The notes beneath the pieces were generated by a model, which saw only the letters and a program-made list of their open reading frames with translations, searched no databases and was not told the DNA's origin. From assembly GCA_002095305.1 (NCBI GenBank), contig MIEI01000004.1, positions 39,896-103,895 on the forward strand: DNA of 64,000 nucleotides, in the 5' to 3' direction. The DNA is from Pantoea brenneri. GTDB taxonomy: Bacteria > Pseudomonadota > Gammaproteobacteria > Enterobacterales > Enterobacteriaceae. This document shows, piece by piece, positions 1 through 9,326 of the stretch. Within the stretch, counting starts at the first letter, position 1, and every line of letters begins with the position of its first letter. A program made the translations under genes and the position numbers.

Positions 1-135
1 TCTGTTAACCACAAAGCGCGTTACATCAGGGGTAAATGTCTGTATAATGGGCCAAACTTTTTAAGTTAACCTATTGATTTAAAAAGATTTCCCACCCTAC
101 CGTGACGCCTGGGAAGGCGACAAAGAGGAAGCTCA

Positions 136-1017
136 ATGAGCGAGAAGTTACAGAAAGTCTTAGCGCGTGCCGGTCATGGCTCGCGTCGTGAAATCGAATC
201 TATGATTGCCGCCGGCCGTGTCAGCGTCGATGGCAAAATTGCCACCCTCGGCGACCGCGTCGAAAGCAGCAAATCCCTGAAAATCCGTATTGATGGCCAT
301 CTGGTCTCCATCGCTGAGTCTGCGGCGGAAGTCTGCCGGGTGCTGGCCTATTACAAACCGGAAGGCGAGCTGTGTACGCGTAGCGACCCGGAAGGACGCC
401 CAACGGTATTTGACCGGCTGCCACGCCTGCGTGGATCGCGCTGGATTGCGGTGGGTCGTCTGGATGTAAATACCTGCGGCCTGATGCTGTTCACCACCGA
501 CGGTGAACTGGCGAACCGTTTAATGCATCCGAGCCGTGAAGTAGAACGTGAATATGCAGTGCGCGTATTTGGTCAGGTTGACGATGACAAAATTCGTCAA
601 CTGAGCAAGGGCGTGCAGCTGGAGGATGGCCCGGCCGCCTTTAAAACCCTGCGTTTCGGCGGCGGTGAAGGGATCAACCAGTGGTACAACGTGACCCTGA
701 CCGAAGGCCGTAACCGTGAAGTGCGTCGTTTATGGGAAGCTGTCGGTGTACAGGTGAGTCGTCTGATGCGCGTGCGCTACGGTGATATTACCCTGCCGAA
801 AGGGCTGCCTCGCGGTGGCTGGACCGAACTGGATCTGCCGGCGGTTAACTACCTGCGCAACCTGGTCGGCATGGATGACGAGACGGTGACCAAGCTGGTG
901 GTGGAGAAAGATCGCCGCCGTACCAAAGCGAACCAGATCCGTCGTGCGGTGAAGCGCCACAGTAAAGTGAGCAGCACCCCACGTCGTAATCCGGGCAGCA
1001 AACGCAACTCCGGCTAA
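136..1017 (+). CDS. rluB: 23S rRNA pseudouridine(2605) synthase RluB
   Basis: RluB converts uridine 2605 of 23S rRNA to pseudouridine during large-subunit assembly. The 293-residue protein starts with an S4 RNA-binding domain (about residues 1-60), followed by the RsuA-type pseudouridine synthase domain. The catalytic aspartate is visible as D110 in the GRLDVNT motif. The C-terminal tail (about 255-293) is rich in Arg/Lys, as in E. coli RluB (291 aa). A purine-rich ribosome site (AAAGAGGAAG) precedes the ATG. The 135 bases before it hold the promoter region and no other gene. A hairpin terminator follows, and btuR converges from the other side. Identification is secure from near full-length similarity to the E. 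coli protein. Confidence 0.97.
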   Translation: MSEKLQKVLARAGHGSRREIESMIAAGRVSVDGKIATLGDRVESSKSLKIRIDGHLVSIAESAAEVCRVLAYYKPEGELCTRSDPEGRPTVFDRLPRLRGSRWIAVGRLDVNTCGLMLFTTDGELANRLMHPSREVEREYAVRVFGQVDDDKIRQLSKGVQLEDGPAAFKTLRFGGGEGINQWYNVTLTEGRNREVRRLWEAVGVQVSRLMRVRYGDITLPKGLPRGGWTELDLPAVNYLRNLVGMDDETVTKLVVEKDRRRTKANQIRRAVKRHSKVSSTPRRNPGSKRNSG

Positions 1018-1033
1018 TCACGCTACCCTCGCT

Positions 1034-1064
1034 AAAAACGCAGCCCCGGGCTGCGTTTTTTTTT
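1034..1064. terminator. Rho-independent terminator between rluB and btuR
   Basis: A GC-rich perfect stem (AACGCAGCCC pairing with GGGCTGCGTT) is followed by nine T on the + strand. It is preceded by five A, which read as T on the - strand. It can therefore end both convergent genes. Confidence 0.9.
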
Positions 1065-1066
1065 GC

Positions 1067-1657
1067 CTACCAGTCAATTCCCTGCTGTGCCTGAATGCCG
1101 GCATCAAACGCATGCTTCACCGGCCGCATCTCGGTAACAGTATCAGCCATCTCCAGCAAGCTGCGGTGACAACCACGACCGGTGACGATCACGCTTTGCC
1201 GGGCCGGACGCTGACGCAGAGCGTCAACCAGCTCCTCCAGCGGCAGATAATCCATGCTGATCATGTAAGTGATCTCATCCAGCACCACCAAATCCAGCGT
1301 CTCATCAGCCAGCATCCGTCTGGCGTGCTGCCAGACCGCCAGACAGGCCGCGGTATCCGTTTCCCGGTTCTGCGTCTCCCAGGTGAAGCCGGTGGCCATC
1401 ACCTGAAACTCAACGCCGTGTTGTTCGAGCAGGTTACGCTCGCCGTTCGGCCAGTCGCCTTTAATAAACTGAATAGCGCCCGCACGTTTACCGTGACCAC
1501 AGGCGCGCAGGGCGGTACCAAAGGCGGCAGTTGTTTTGCCTTTGCCGTTGCCGGTAAACACCATCAGGATGCCGCGTACTTCGTTGGCCGCGGCGATGCG
1601 CGCATCGACCTGCTCTTTTAACCGTTGCTGGCGTTGTTGATGGCGATCGTCGGCCAT
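1067..1657 (-). CDS. btuR: Cob(I)yrinic acid a,c-diamide adenosyltransferase BtuR (CobO)
   Basis: BtuR transfers the adenosyl group of ATP to cob(I)alamin or its precursors, giving adenosylcobalamin; it is a cytosolic enzyme. The 196 residues equal the E. coli length. A P-loop (GNGKGKTTAA, about residues 36-45) binds ATP in the inverted fashion known for this family, and VVLDEITY is the Walker-B-like segment. The start ATG overlaps the yciK stop codon (TAATG at 1655-1659), so the two genes are translationally coupled, as in E. coli. The gene converges on rluB. Confidence 0.96.
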   Translation of the reverse strand: MADDRHQQRQQRLKEQVDARIAAANEVRGILMVFTGNGKGKTTAAFGTALRACGHGKRAGAIQFIKGDWPNGERNLLEQHGVEFQVMATGFTWETQNRETDTAACLAVWQHARRMLADETLDLVVLDEITYMISMDYLPLEELVDALRQRPARQSVIVTGRGCHRSLLEMADTVTEMRPVKHAFDAGIQAQQGIDW

Positions 1658-2418
1658 TATTCTGCCGCTCCCGGTTTCCTGCCTGGCTGAGCATCGAAAC
1701 TGATACCGGTTTTACGTCGGCTGTCGTCGCCCATTAAATAGAGGTAGAGCGGCATCAAATCAGCGGGGGTTTTCAGTTTATTCGCATCTTCCTGCGGAAA
1801 CGCGCTGGCACGCATTTTAGTGCGGGTGCCGCCAGGGTTAATGCAGTTAACCCGCAGCGCATGATTTTTGTACTCGTCAGCCAGCACCTGCATCATGCCT
1901 TCAGTGGCAAACTTGGAGACCGCATAGGCTCCCCAGCCGGCACGGCCCGTGCGGCCGACGCTCGAGGTGGTAAACACCAGCGAACCCGATTCCGACTTCA
2001 GCAGCAGCGGTAACAGCGCCTGCGTCAGATAAAAAGTGGCATCGAGATTGATTTTCATCACCTGCTGCCAGATCTGCGGATCCAGTTCCGCCAGCGGCAC
2101 AATCTCACCGAGAATGCCGGCGTTGTGCAGCACACCATCCAGGTGAGAAAACTGCTGCGCCAGTTGGTGTGCCAGCTGTTGACAGCGTTCAGGCGTGGCC
2201 TCGGCCAGGTCAAACACCAGCGGGTGGGCAGGGCGTTTGTTAAGTTGATTAATGGTCTGTCCGACCTGTTGCAGCTTGTCAGCATTCCGTCCCAGCAGGA
2301 TCACTTCGGCGCCATAGCGGGCGTAGGTCAGCGCCGCTTCACGCCCAATCCCCTCTGACGCGCCGGTGACCAGGATGATGCGATGATTAAGCAGATCGCT
2401 TTTCGGTTGATAATGCAC
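1657..2418 (-). CDS. yciK: YciK, short-chain dehydrogenase/reductase
   Basis: This is an SDR-family oxidoreductase of unknown physiological substrate. The Rossmann motif TGASEGIG lies near the N terminus. NAG is present, and the catalytic Ser and YAVSK (Tyr and Lys) follow. I chose the GTG at 2418, giving 253 residues. The resulting N terminus (MHYQPKSDLL) matches E. coli YciK, and GAGG lies 8 nt upstream. An in-frame ATG at 2445 would add nine residues without family support. The stop codon overlaps the btuR start, so the two form an operon. Confidence 0.93.
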   Translation of the reverse strand: MHYQPKSDLLNHRIILVTGASEGIGREAALTYARYGAEVILLGRNADKLQQVGQTINQLNKRPAHPLVFDLAEATPERCQQLAHQLAQQFSHLDGVLHNAGILGEIVPLAELDPQIWQQVMKINLDATFYLTQALLPLLLKSESGSLVFTTSSVGRTGRAGWGAYAVSKFATEGMMQVLADEYKNHALRVNCINPGGTRTKMRASAFPQEDANKLKTPADLMPLYLYLMGDDSRRKTGISFDAQPGRKPGAAE

Positions 2419-2592
2419 GGTGGGATCCTCCAGCGAAAACAGCATGATTCCGCTTTATGCCTGAAATTGCGAATCGGCGCAATCGTCAACCGGCGCATTC
2501 TGTGCCAGCTGCTGGCATTTCAGGCGACGCATGGGGGCAAAACGGCTAAACTAGCCCATTGTCTCTAATTCTCTGTTTACTAAGGCGACACA

Positions 2593-3639
2593 ATGGATCT
2601 TCTTTCGAGTTATGGACTGTTTTTAGCAAAAGTGGTGACGCTGGTGGTGGCGATTGCTGCAATTGTGCTGATTGTGATGAATGCCGCGTTGCGCAAACGA
2701 GGTCAGAGCGGTCAGCTGCGACTGACGCATCTGGGTGATGACTATCAACAGATGAAAGAGGACCTGCAGCTGGCGAAGATGAAACCGCAGGCGCAAAAAG
2801 TGTGGCTGAAAAATCATAAAAAATCGGAGAAGCTCAAAGCGAAGGCGGAAAAGCGGGCCGCGAAGCAGGGCGAAAGCGAAGTGAATAAACCGACGCTTTA
2901 CGTGCTGGACTTTAAAGGCAGCATGGATGCCAGTGAAGTCACCTCGCTGCGTGAAGAAGTGTCGGCGGTGCTGGCCGTAACCCAGCCGGGCGATGAAGTG
3001 CTGTTACGGCTTGAAAGTCCTGGCGGCGTGGTACATGGCTACGGCCTGGCCGCATCGCAGTTGCAGCGCCTGCGCGATCACGGTCTGCAGATCACCGCTG
3101 CGGTGGATAAAGTGGCGGCCAGCGGCGGCTATATGATGGCGTGCGTGGCCGATCGTATCGTGGCGGCACCGTTTTCGATTATCGGCTCGATTGGGGTGGT
3201 GGCGCAGATCCCCAACTTTAATCGCCTGCTGAAGCGCAACGATATCGACGTGGAATTACATACTGCCGGCCAGTACAAGCGTACCCTGACCCTGTTTGGC
3301 GAAAACACCGATGAGGGACGGGAAAAGTTTCAGGAAGATCTGAATGAAACCCATCTGCTGTTTAAGCAGTTCGTTCATCAGATGCGTCCTTCTCTCGACA
3401 TCGATAAAGTGGCGACTGGCGAACACTGGTATGGTCGCCAGGCGCTGGATCTCGGACTGATTGATGAAGTCGGCACCAGCGACGATCTGATTATCCGTCA
3501 GATGGATCGGTTCAACGTGCTGGGCGTGCATTACGCCCGTCGTCGTAAGATGATTGACCGTATGACACACAGTGCCGGATCGGTTGCCGAGCGCCTGCTG
3601 CTTAAGCTCTGGCAGCGCGGCGAAAAGCCGCTGCTTTAA
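2593..3639 (+). CDS. sohB: SohB, inner-membrane serine peptidase of the S49 (protease IV/SppA) family
   Basis: SohB is a membrane-anchored peptidase; in E. coli, extra copies suppress loss of the periplasmic protease DegP. The protein has 348 residues (E. coli 349). An N-terminal hydrophobic helix (about residues 8-30) is followed by a charged linker and the ClpP-like fold. The nucleophile is the Ser of AASGGYMMA, and the general base is probably the Lys of GQYKRTLTLFGENT, as expected for a Ser/Lys dyad. It is divergent from yciK and transcribed alone, with a terminator directly after it. Confidence 0.95.
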   Translation: MDLLSSYGLFLAKVVTLVVAIAAIVLIVMNAALRKRGQSGQLRLTHLGDDYQQMKEDLQLAKMKPQAQKVWLKNHKKSEKLKAKAEKRAAKQGESEVNKPTLYVLDFKGSMDASEVTSLREEVSAVLAVTQPGDEVLLRLESPGGVVHGYGLAASQLQRLRDHGLQITAAVDKVAASGGYMMACVADRIVAAPFSIIGSIGVVAQIPNFNRLLKRNDIDVELHTAGQYKRTLTLFGENTDEGREKFQEDLNETHLLFKQFVHQMRPSLDIDKVATGEHWYGRQALDLGLIDEVGTSDDLIIRQMDRFNVLGVHYARRRKMIDRMTHSAGSVAERLLLKLWQRGEKPLL

Positions 3640-3660
3640 TCGCTGACACGACATGACCCG

Positions 3661-3685
3661 ACCCGGCCCTGTGCCGGGTTTTTTT
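3661..3685 (+). terminator. Terminator of sohB
   Basis: A 7-bp GC stem (ACCCGGC/GCCGGGT) with a 5-nt loop is followed by seven T. The T run touches the stop codon of the convergent yciN. Confidence 0.9.
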
Positions 3686-3932
3686 ATTCCAGGTGGTAAA
3701 GCGGTGACAACACCACGGCAAGATGTTTGAACACGTTGAACACCGTGGTGGTTCTGGCGGTGGGCAACTCATCTGCATCAAGGAAAAACGGGCCGCGAAA
3801 CACCAGCACGTCACCTTGCTGAATCACCTCATCCGCCTGCATACCGGCAAAATAATCGTCATGCTGTTTGATTAACGCATTGGCTTTTTCCAGCAATTCC
3901 TGGCGTGAAATAGGTTGGGTTAATGTCTTCAT
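3684..3932 (-). CDS. yciN: YciN, small DUF2498 protein
   Basis: This 82-residue conserved enterobacterial protein has no established function. It matches E. coli YciN (TQPI, LVF, FLD, LPTA, VFNxFKHLA motifs). I placed the start at the ATG giving MKTLTQPISR, with GGAG 7 nt upstream; the longer reading adds nine unconserved residues. It lies between sohB (convergent) and topA (divergent), as in E. coli. Confidence 0.9.
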   Translation of the reverse strand: MKTLTQPISRQELLEKANALIKQHDDYFAGMQADEVIQQGDVLVFRGPFFLDADELPTARTTTVFNVFKHLAVVLSPLYHLE

Positions 3933-4303
3933 TGTTTGCTCCTTTTTTGACAGCACCATAATCCTTTCTATATTACTTGCGTGTCGTATTGTGTGACAAA
4001 TCGGCGTAACGGCGGAAAAATTGGCGGAAATTTAACCTGAGTGCTAATTAAGTTGCGTAACAGATTTTATCAGGTAGAGTGTGGGCGATTCCGATTTCAG
4101 GGATTTTGCACCGGGATGTGTGATTATTTCAGATGGAAAAAGCGCTTTTTATCATGCAGTTGCATATCGCCACGTCGTCTGATCTGAGATTGACCCCTCC
4201 GCCTTGAAATGTTAAACAGGCGCAGCAATATTGAACCCGATGGGTTTTTGGGCATCCAATCCTCTCCCGTTAAGCAGGATGTTTTCATTAGGTAAAGGTA
4301 AAT
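3933..4303. promoter_or_regulatory. Divergent yciN/topA intergenic region
   Basis: This 371-bp AT-rich gap has no credible gene. It must hold the yciN and topA promoters. E. coli topA has several promoters, including supercoiling- and heat-responsive ones, but I cannot assign individual boxes here with confidence. The topA ribosome site is weak (AGGTAAAGGTAAAT before the ATG). Confidence 0.5.
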
Positions 4304-6901
4304 ATGGGTAAAGCACTCGTTATTGTTGAGTCCCCGGCAAAGGCCAAAACAATCAATAAATACCTCGGCAGTGACTACGTGGTTAAATCCAGCGTCGGTC
4401 ATATCCGGGATCTGCCGACCAGTGGTTCAACCGCCAAGAAAAGTGCTGACGCCTCGACAGATAAAAAAGTCAAAAAAGTCAAAAAAGATGAGAAAGCAGC
4501 ACTTGTCAGCCGGATGGGCGTTGACCCTTATCACGGCTGGGAAGCGGACTATCAAATTCTGCCTGGCAAAGAAAAAGTGGTTGCCGAACTTAAGGCGTTA
4601 GCCGCCAGCGCTGACCACATCTATCTCGCAACCGACCTTGACCGCGAAGGGGAAGCCATTGCCTGGCACCTGCGGGAAGTGATCGGTGGCGACGATAAGC
4701 GTTTCAGCCGGGTGGTGTTTAACGAAATCACCAAAAATGCGATTCGTCAGGCGTTTGAAAAGCCGGGCGAACTGAATATCGATCGGGTTAATGCTCAGCA
4801 GGCGCGCCGCTTTATGGACCGCGTGGTGGGCTACATGGTGTCACCGCTGCTGTGGAAGAAAATCGCCCGTGGCCTTTCCGCCGGACGCGTGCAGTCGGTT
4901 GCCGTGCGGCTGGTGGTGGAGCGTGAGCGCGAGATTAAAGCGTTCGTGCCGGAAGAATACTGGGAAGTTAACGCCGCGCTGACCACGCCGAAAGGCGACG
5001 AACTGTCGATGGACGTCACCCACAAAGGGGATAAGGCGTTCCGGCCGGTCAATCGTGACGAGACCTATGCCGCCGTTGCACTGCTGGAAAAAGCGCGCTA
5101 CGAGATTGTCGATCGCGAAGATAAGCCGACCAGCAGCAAACCGGGCGCGCCTTATATCACCTCGACCTTGCAGCAGGCCGCCAGTACCCGTCTCGGCTTT
5201 GGCGTGAAGAAAACCATGATGATGGCGCAGCGCTTGTACGAAGCCGGCCACATTACCTATATGCGTACCGACTCGACCAACCTGAGTCAGGATGCGGTCG
5301 CCATGGCACGTGGCTATATCGAAAGTCAATTCGGTAAAAAATACCTGCCTGAATCGGCCAACACTTACGCCAGCAAAGAAAATTCGCAGGAAGCGCACGA
5401 AGCGATTCGTCCTTCTGATGTGGAAGTGGTGGCGGAACAGTTAAAAGATATGGAAGCGGATGCGCAGAAACTTTATCAGCTGATCTGGCGCCAGTTTGTC
5501 GCCTGTCAGATGATGCCAGCGCAGTACGACTCCAGCACCATTACCGCCACTGCAGGTGAATTTAAGCTCAAGGCGAAAGGCCGTACGCTGCGCTTCGACG
5601 GCTGGACTAAAGTGATGCCGGCGCTGCGTAAGAATGATGAAGATCGTACCTTACCTGCGGTCAGCGTAGGTGATGTGCTGGATCTGCAACAGCTGCTGCC
5701 CGGCCAGCACTTCACCAAGCCACCGGCGCGCTTCAGCGAAGCTTCACTGGTGCGTGAGCTGGAAAAACGCGGTATTGGCCGTCCATCGACCTACGCTGCT
5801 ATTACCTCGACCATTCAGGATCGCGGTTATGTGCGGGTTGAGAACCGCCGTTTCTATGCGGAAAAAATGGGTGAAATTGTTACCGATCGGCTGGAAGAGA
5901 ACTTCCGTGAGCTGATGAACTACGATTTTACCGCGCATATGGAAAACAGCCTCGATCAGGTGGCTAACAACCAGGCGCAGTGGAAAGCGGTGCTGGATAA
6001 CTTCTTCAGTGACTTTACTCAGCAGCTTGAGCGGGCAGAGAAAGATCCTGAAGAGGGCGGCATGCAGCCTAACCAGATGGTGCTGACCTCGATTGACTGC
6101 CCGACCTGTGGCCGCAAAATGGGGATTCGTACCGCCAGTACCGGGGTTTTCCTCGGTTGTTCTGGCTATGCGTTACCGCCAAAAGAGCGTTGCAAACAGA
6201 CCATCAACCTGATTCCGGAAAATGAAGTTCTGAATATTCTGGAAGGGGATGATGCTGAAACCAACGCTCTGCGCGCCCGTCGTCGTTGCCAGAAGTGTGG
6301 CACCGCGATGGACAGCTATCTGATCGATAACGAACGTAAGCTGCACGTCTGTGGTAACAACCCGGAATGCGACGGCTACGAAATCGAACAGGGTGAGTTC
6401 CGCATCAAAGGCTATGACGGCCCGGTGGTTGAGTGCGAGAAATGTGGTTCCGAGATGCACCTGAAAATGGGTCGCTTCGGCAAGTACATGGCCTGTACCA
6501 ACGAAGAGTGTAAAAACACCCGTAAGATTCTGCGTAACGGTGAAGTGGCACCGCCGAAAGAAGATCCGGTCCCGCTGCCTGAACTGGCGTGCGAGAAGTC
6601 GGATGCCTATTTCGTGCTGCGCGACGGCGCTGCCGGGGTCTTCCTGGCGGCTAATACCTTCCCGAAATCGCGCGAAACCCGTGCGCCGCTGGTGGAAGAG
6701 TTACAGCGCTTCAGTGACCGTCTGCCAGAGAAGCTGAAGTACCTGGCCGAGGCACCGGCTACCGATCCGGAAGGCAATAAGACGCTGGTCCGTTTCAGCC
6801 GCAAAACCAAACAGCAGTACGTCTCCTCTGAAAAAGAGGGCAAAGCGACCGGCTGGTCCGCCTTCTACATTGATGGCAAATGGCAGGAAGCGAAGAAGTA
6901 A
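4304..6901 (+). CDS. topA: DNA topoisomerase I (omega protein)
   Basis: TopA relaxes negatively supercoiled DNA by single-strand cleavage. The protein has 865 residues, the same as E. coli. It contains the N-terminal Toprim domain ([10 protein letters not shown] with the catalytic Glu, later [11 protein letters not shown]) and the active-site Tyr in the [10 protein letters not shown] motif near residue 320. Three C-terminal Cys4 zinc ribbons follow (CPTCGRKMG..., CQKCGTAMD..., CEKCGSEMH...), then zinc-less ribbon repeats rich in basic residues. The gene stands alone between yciN and cysB, as in E. coli. Confidence 0.98.
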   Translation: MGKALVIVESPAKAKTINKYLGSDYVVKSSVGHIRDLPTSGSTAKKSADASTDKKVKKVKKDEKAALVSRMGVDPYHGWEADYQILPGKEKVVAELKALAASADHIYLATDLDREGEAIAWHLREVIGGDDKRFSRVVFNEITKNAIRQAFEKPGELNIDRVNAQQARRFMDRVVGYMVSPLLWKKIARGLSAGRVQSVAVRLVVEREREIKAFVPEEYWEVNAALTTPKGDELSMDVTHKGDKAFRPVNRDETYAAVALLEKARYEIVDREDKPTSSKPGAPYITSTLQQAASTRLGFGVKKTMMMAQRLYEAGHITYMRTDSTNLSQDAVAMARGYIESQFGKKYLPESANTYASKENSQEAHEAIRPSDVEVVAEQLKDMEADAQKLYQLIWRQFVACQMMPAQYDSSTITATAGEFKLKAKGRTLRFDGWTKVMPALRKNDEDRTLPAVSVGDVLDLQQLLPGQHFTKPPARFSEASLVRELEKRGIGRPSTYAAITSTIQDRGYVRVENRRFYAEKMGEIVTDRLEENFRELMNYDFTAHMENSLDQVANNQAQWKAVLDNFFSDFTQQLERAEKDPEEGGMQPNQMVLTSIDCPTCGRKMGIRTASTGVFLGCSGYALPPKERCKQTINLIPENEVLNILEGDDAETNALRARRRCQKCGTAMDSYLIDNERKLHVCGNNPECDGYEIEQGEFRIKGYDGPVVECEKCGSEMHLKMGRFGKYMACTNEECKNTRKILRNGEVAPPKEDPVPLPELACEKSDAYFVLRDGAAGVFLAANTFPKSRETRAPLVEELQRFSDRLPEKLKYLAEAPATDPEGNKTLVRFSRKTKQQYVSSEKEGKATGWSAFYIDGKWQEAKK

Positions 6902-6909
6902 TCCTATCA

Positions 6910-6932
6910 GCCAGCGCTCGCTGGCCTTTTTC
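6910..6932 (+). terminator. Terminator of topA
   Basis: A short stem (GCCAGCG, short loop, CGCTGGC) is followed by five T, 9 nt after the topA stop. Confidence 0.8.
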
Positions 6933-6969
6933 TGAGCCTTATATCAATCCGTTCTACATTCACACTTAA

Positions 6970-8064
<1,095 letters not shown>

Positions 8065-8087
8065 GTCTGATACTCATTAATGATTTA

Positions 8088-8113
8088 AAGGCTGCCGCTG
8101 GCGGCCTTTTTTA
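8088..8113 (+). terminator. Terminator of cysB
   Basis: The stem GGCTGCC/GGCGGCC (with one G-T pair) is followed by six T, 24 nt after the cysB stop codon. Confidence 0.85.
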
Positions 8114-8557
8114 TTGCCAGATGTTAGCGCCAGATGAGACTCAAAAGTTTTTATTATTTTTTTGTAAATGAAACATCGATCACATGTTTTCGGTTTGGTC
8201 TTTCTTAAATGCGAATTACTACACATTTTTTACCTTGCCGCTTTGCGGGACGCCAGGAATATTCCCATACTCCAGTTAAGACCTGATGAAAAGCCCGCTG
8301 ATATCAGGTTCTTTAATCCGCTCTTTAGTTTTGAATGGTCCTAAACGTAAATTAACTCAAATTTACAATGTGATCGTTTAATTAAAAGTTTGTTCCGCGG
8401 TTAATGATTTCTTACGTGATTAGGCCTTATTGATTAATAGCGTTAATCGTTTTACTCAATAAAAATAACTGGATTTTTGGCCTTAACGCGTTTAGGATTC
8501 GTCCTAAATCTTAATCGTTGTTATCAATCATTTTGTTGAGAGTGATTATCAAAAACT
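8114..8557. other. AT-rich intergenic region before ymiA
   Basis: About 440 bp with no credible coding sequence or tRNA. It is strongly AT-rich (runs of A/T around 8150-8180 and 8340-8480), so it is a plausible site for nucleoid-protein binding and for the ymiA promoter. I see no specific box. Confidence 0.4.
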
Positions 8558-8716
8558 ATGAATACACGACTGACTGTACAACCGGGCTTCCCGGCAAAAA
8601 GCACCAAGGTTGAGCGCACTGGCAACACCCGCCGCAAAGCCTGGCTGACCGTATTCGCTGCCTCAGCGCTGTTCTGGGTAGTTGTTGCATTAATGATCTG
8701 GCGTATCTGGGGCTAA
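8558..8716 (+). CDS. ymiA: YmiA-like small membrane protein
   Basis: This 52-residue protein has a basic N-terminal half and one transmembrane helix near the C terminus. It ends in the pattern RRKAWL...ALFWVVVALMIWRIWG, which closely matches the E. coli YmiA C-terminal half (RKAWLAVF..SALFWVVVALLIW). It lies between cysB and acnA as in E. coli, and 4 nt separate it from the next small gene. Its function is unknown. Confidence 0.85.
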   Translation: MNTRLTVQPGFPAKSTKVERTGNTRRKAWLTVFAASALFWVVVALMIWRIWG

Positions 8717-8720
8717 AGCC

Positions 8721-8900
8721 ATGTGGGCAAACACACTCAGCCATAAACGTTCTTTGACTGCGCGTCAGCACAAGCCCGCTTCCTGTAAAGGAAAAGAGCC
8801 GCTTGCAAAGGACGAAAAAGTGTCTATCCCCGATTCCTGGGATTTGAGTGATAACCAGCGACACTTTATCGAGTCGTTCCTGGACCCTAAAACTAAATAA
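8721..8900 (+). CDS. Small basic protein at the yciX position
   Basis: This 59-residue soluble protein starts 4 nt after ymiA and is probably co-translated with it. Its first half is basic. The second half has the acidic/aromatic segment SWDLSDNQRHFIESFLDP. E. coli has yciX at this place. I assign it by position and general character rather than by a confident sequence match. Confidence 0.7.
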   Translation: MWANTLSHKRSLTARQHKPASCKGKEPLAKDEKVSIPDSWDLSDNQRHFIESFLDPKTK

Positions 8901-9071
8901 CGCTGTTTGCTGTACCGTTTATTATTCTTACTGCTCTTTGCTCTTCTTTCCGGTTTCTCCGGCGGGCACGTTAAAAGCCCAACTCCACACTCAGTAACAC
9001 AAACGGGTTTCATCCTTAGTGGATGATCGCAGGCCTTTGTACGCCAAATTCAGGCGAAGGAGTGAACTAAA

Positions 9072-9155
9072 ATGAATATCATAAAAATGTCCTGGCTTAG
9101 CGCATATGCCTTTTGCTTTGCGTTCTGGTCTGCGGCGGTGTGGATCACGCTCTGA
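9072..9155 (+). CDS. YmiC-like 27-residue membrane peptide
   Basis: A good ribosome site (GAAGGAGTGA, 5 nt from the ATG) precedes a 27-codon frame that is almost entirely one hydrophobic helix (WLSAYAFCFAFWSAAVWITL). E. coli encodes the tiny YmiC peptide at the same place before acnA. Size, position, helix and ribosome site support a real gene; function is unknown. Confidence 0.7.
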   Translation: MNIIKMSWLSAYAFCFAFWSAAVWITL

Positions 9156-9180
9156 TTTGAATTAAATCACCTCTTTCTGA

Positions 9181-9206
9181 TGCCTCGTCTCCGGACGGGG
9201 CATTTT
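9181..9206 (+). terminator. Terminator after the small-gene cluster
   Basis: The stem TGCCTCGTC/GACGGGGCA (one G-T pair) has a TCCG loop and is followed by TTTTCGTTT. It separates the small peptides from acnA, which must have its own promoter in 9207-9326. Confidence 0.75.
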
Positions 9207-9326
9207 CGTTTCGGCCGATTGTAGCAATTTGTGTTGTAATCAAAACGTTAACGAATTTGTGGTCTATCTTTAACATAAACCTTTAACTCTCTAAGGTTTA
9301 AAGACCACGATTATAAAGGAGGAGCT

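Noticed and set aside
8556..8864. 102-codon - strand frame over the small-gene cluster
   Set aside because: The + strand small genes match known enterobacterial families and have ribosome sites; the reverse frame has neither.
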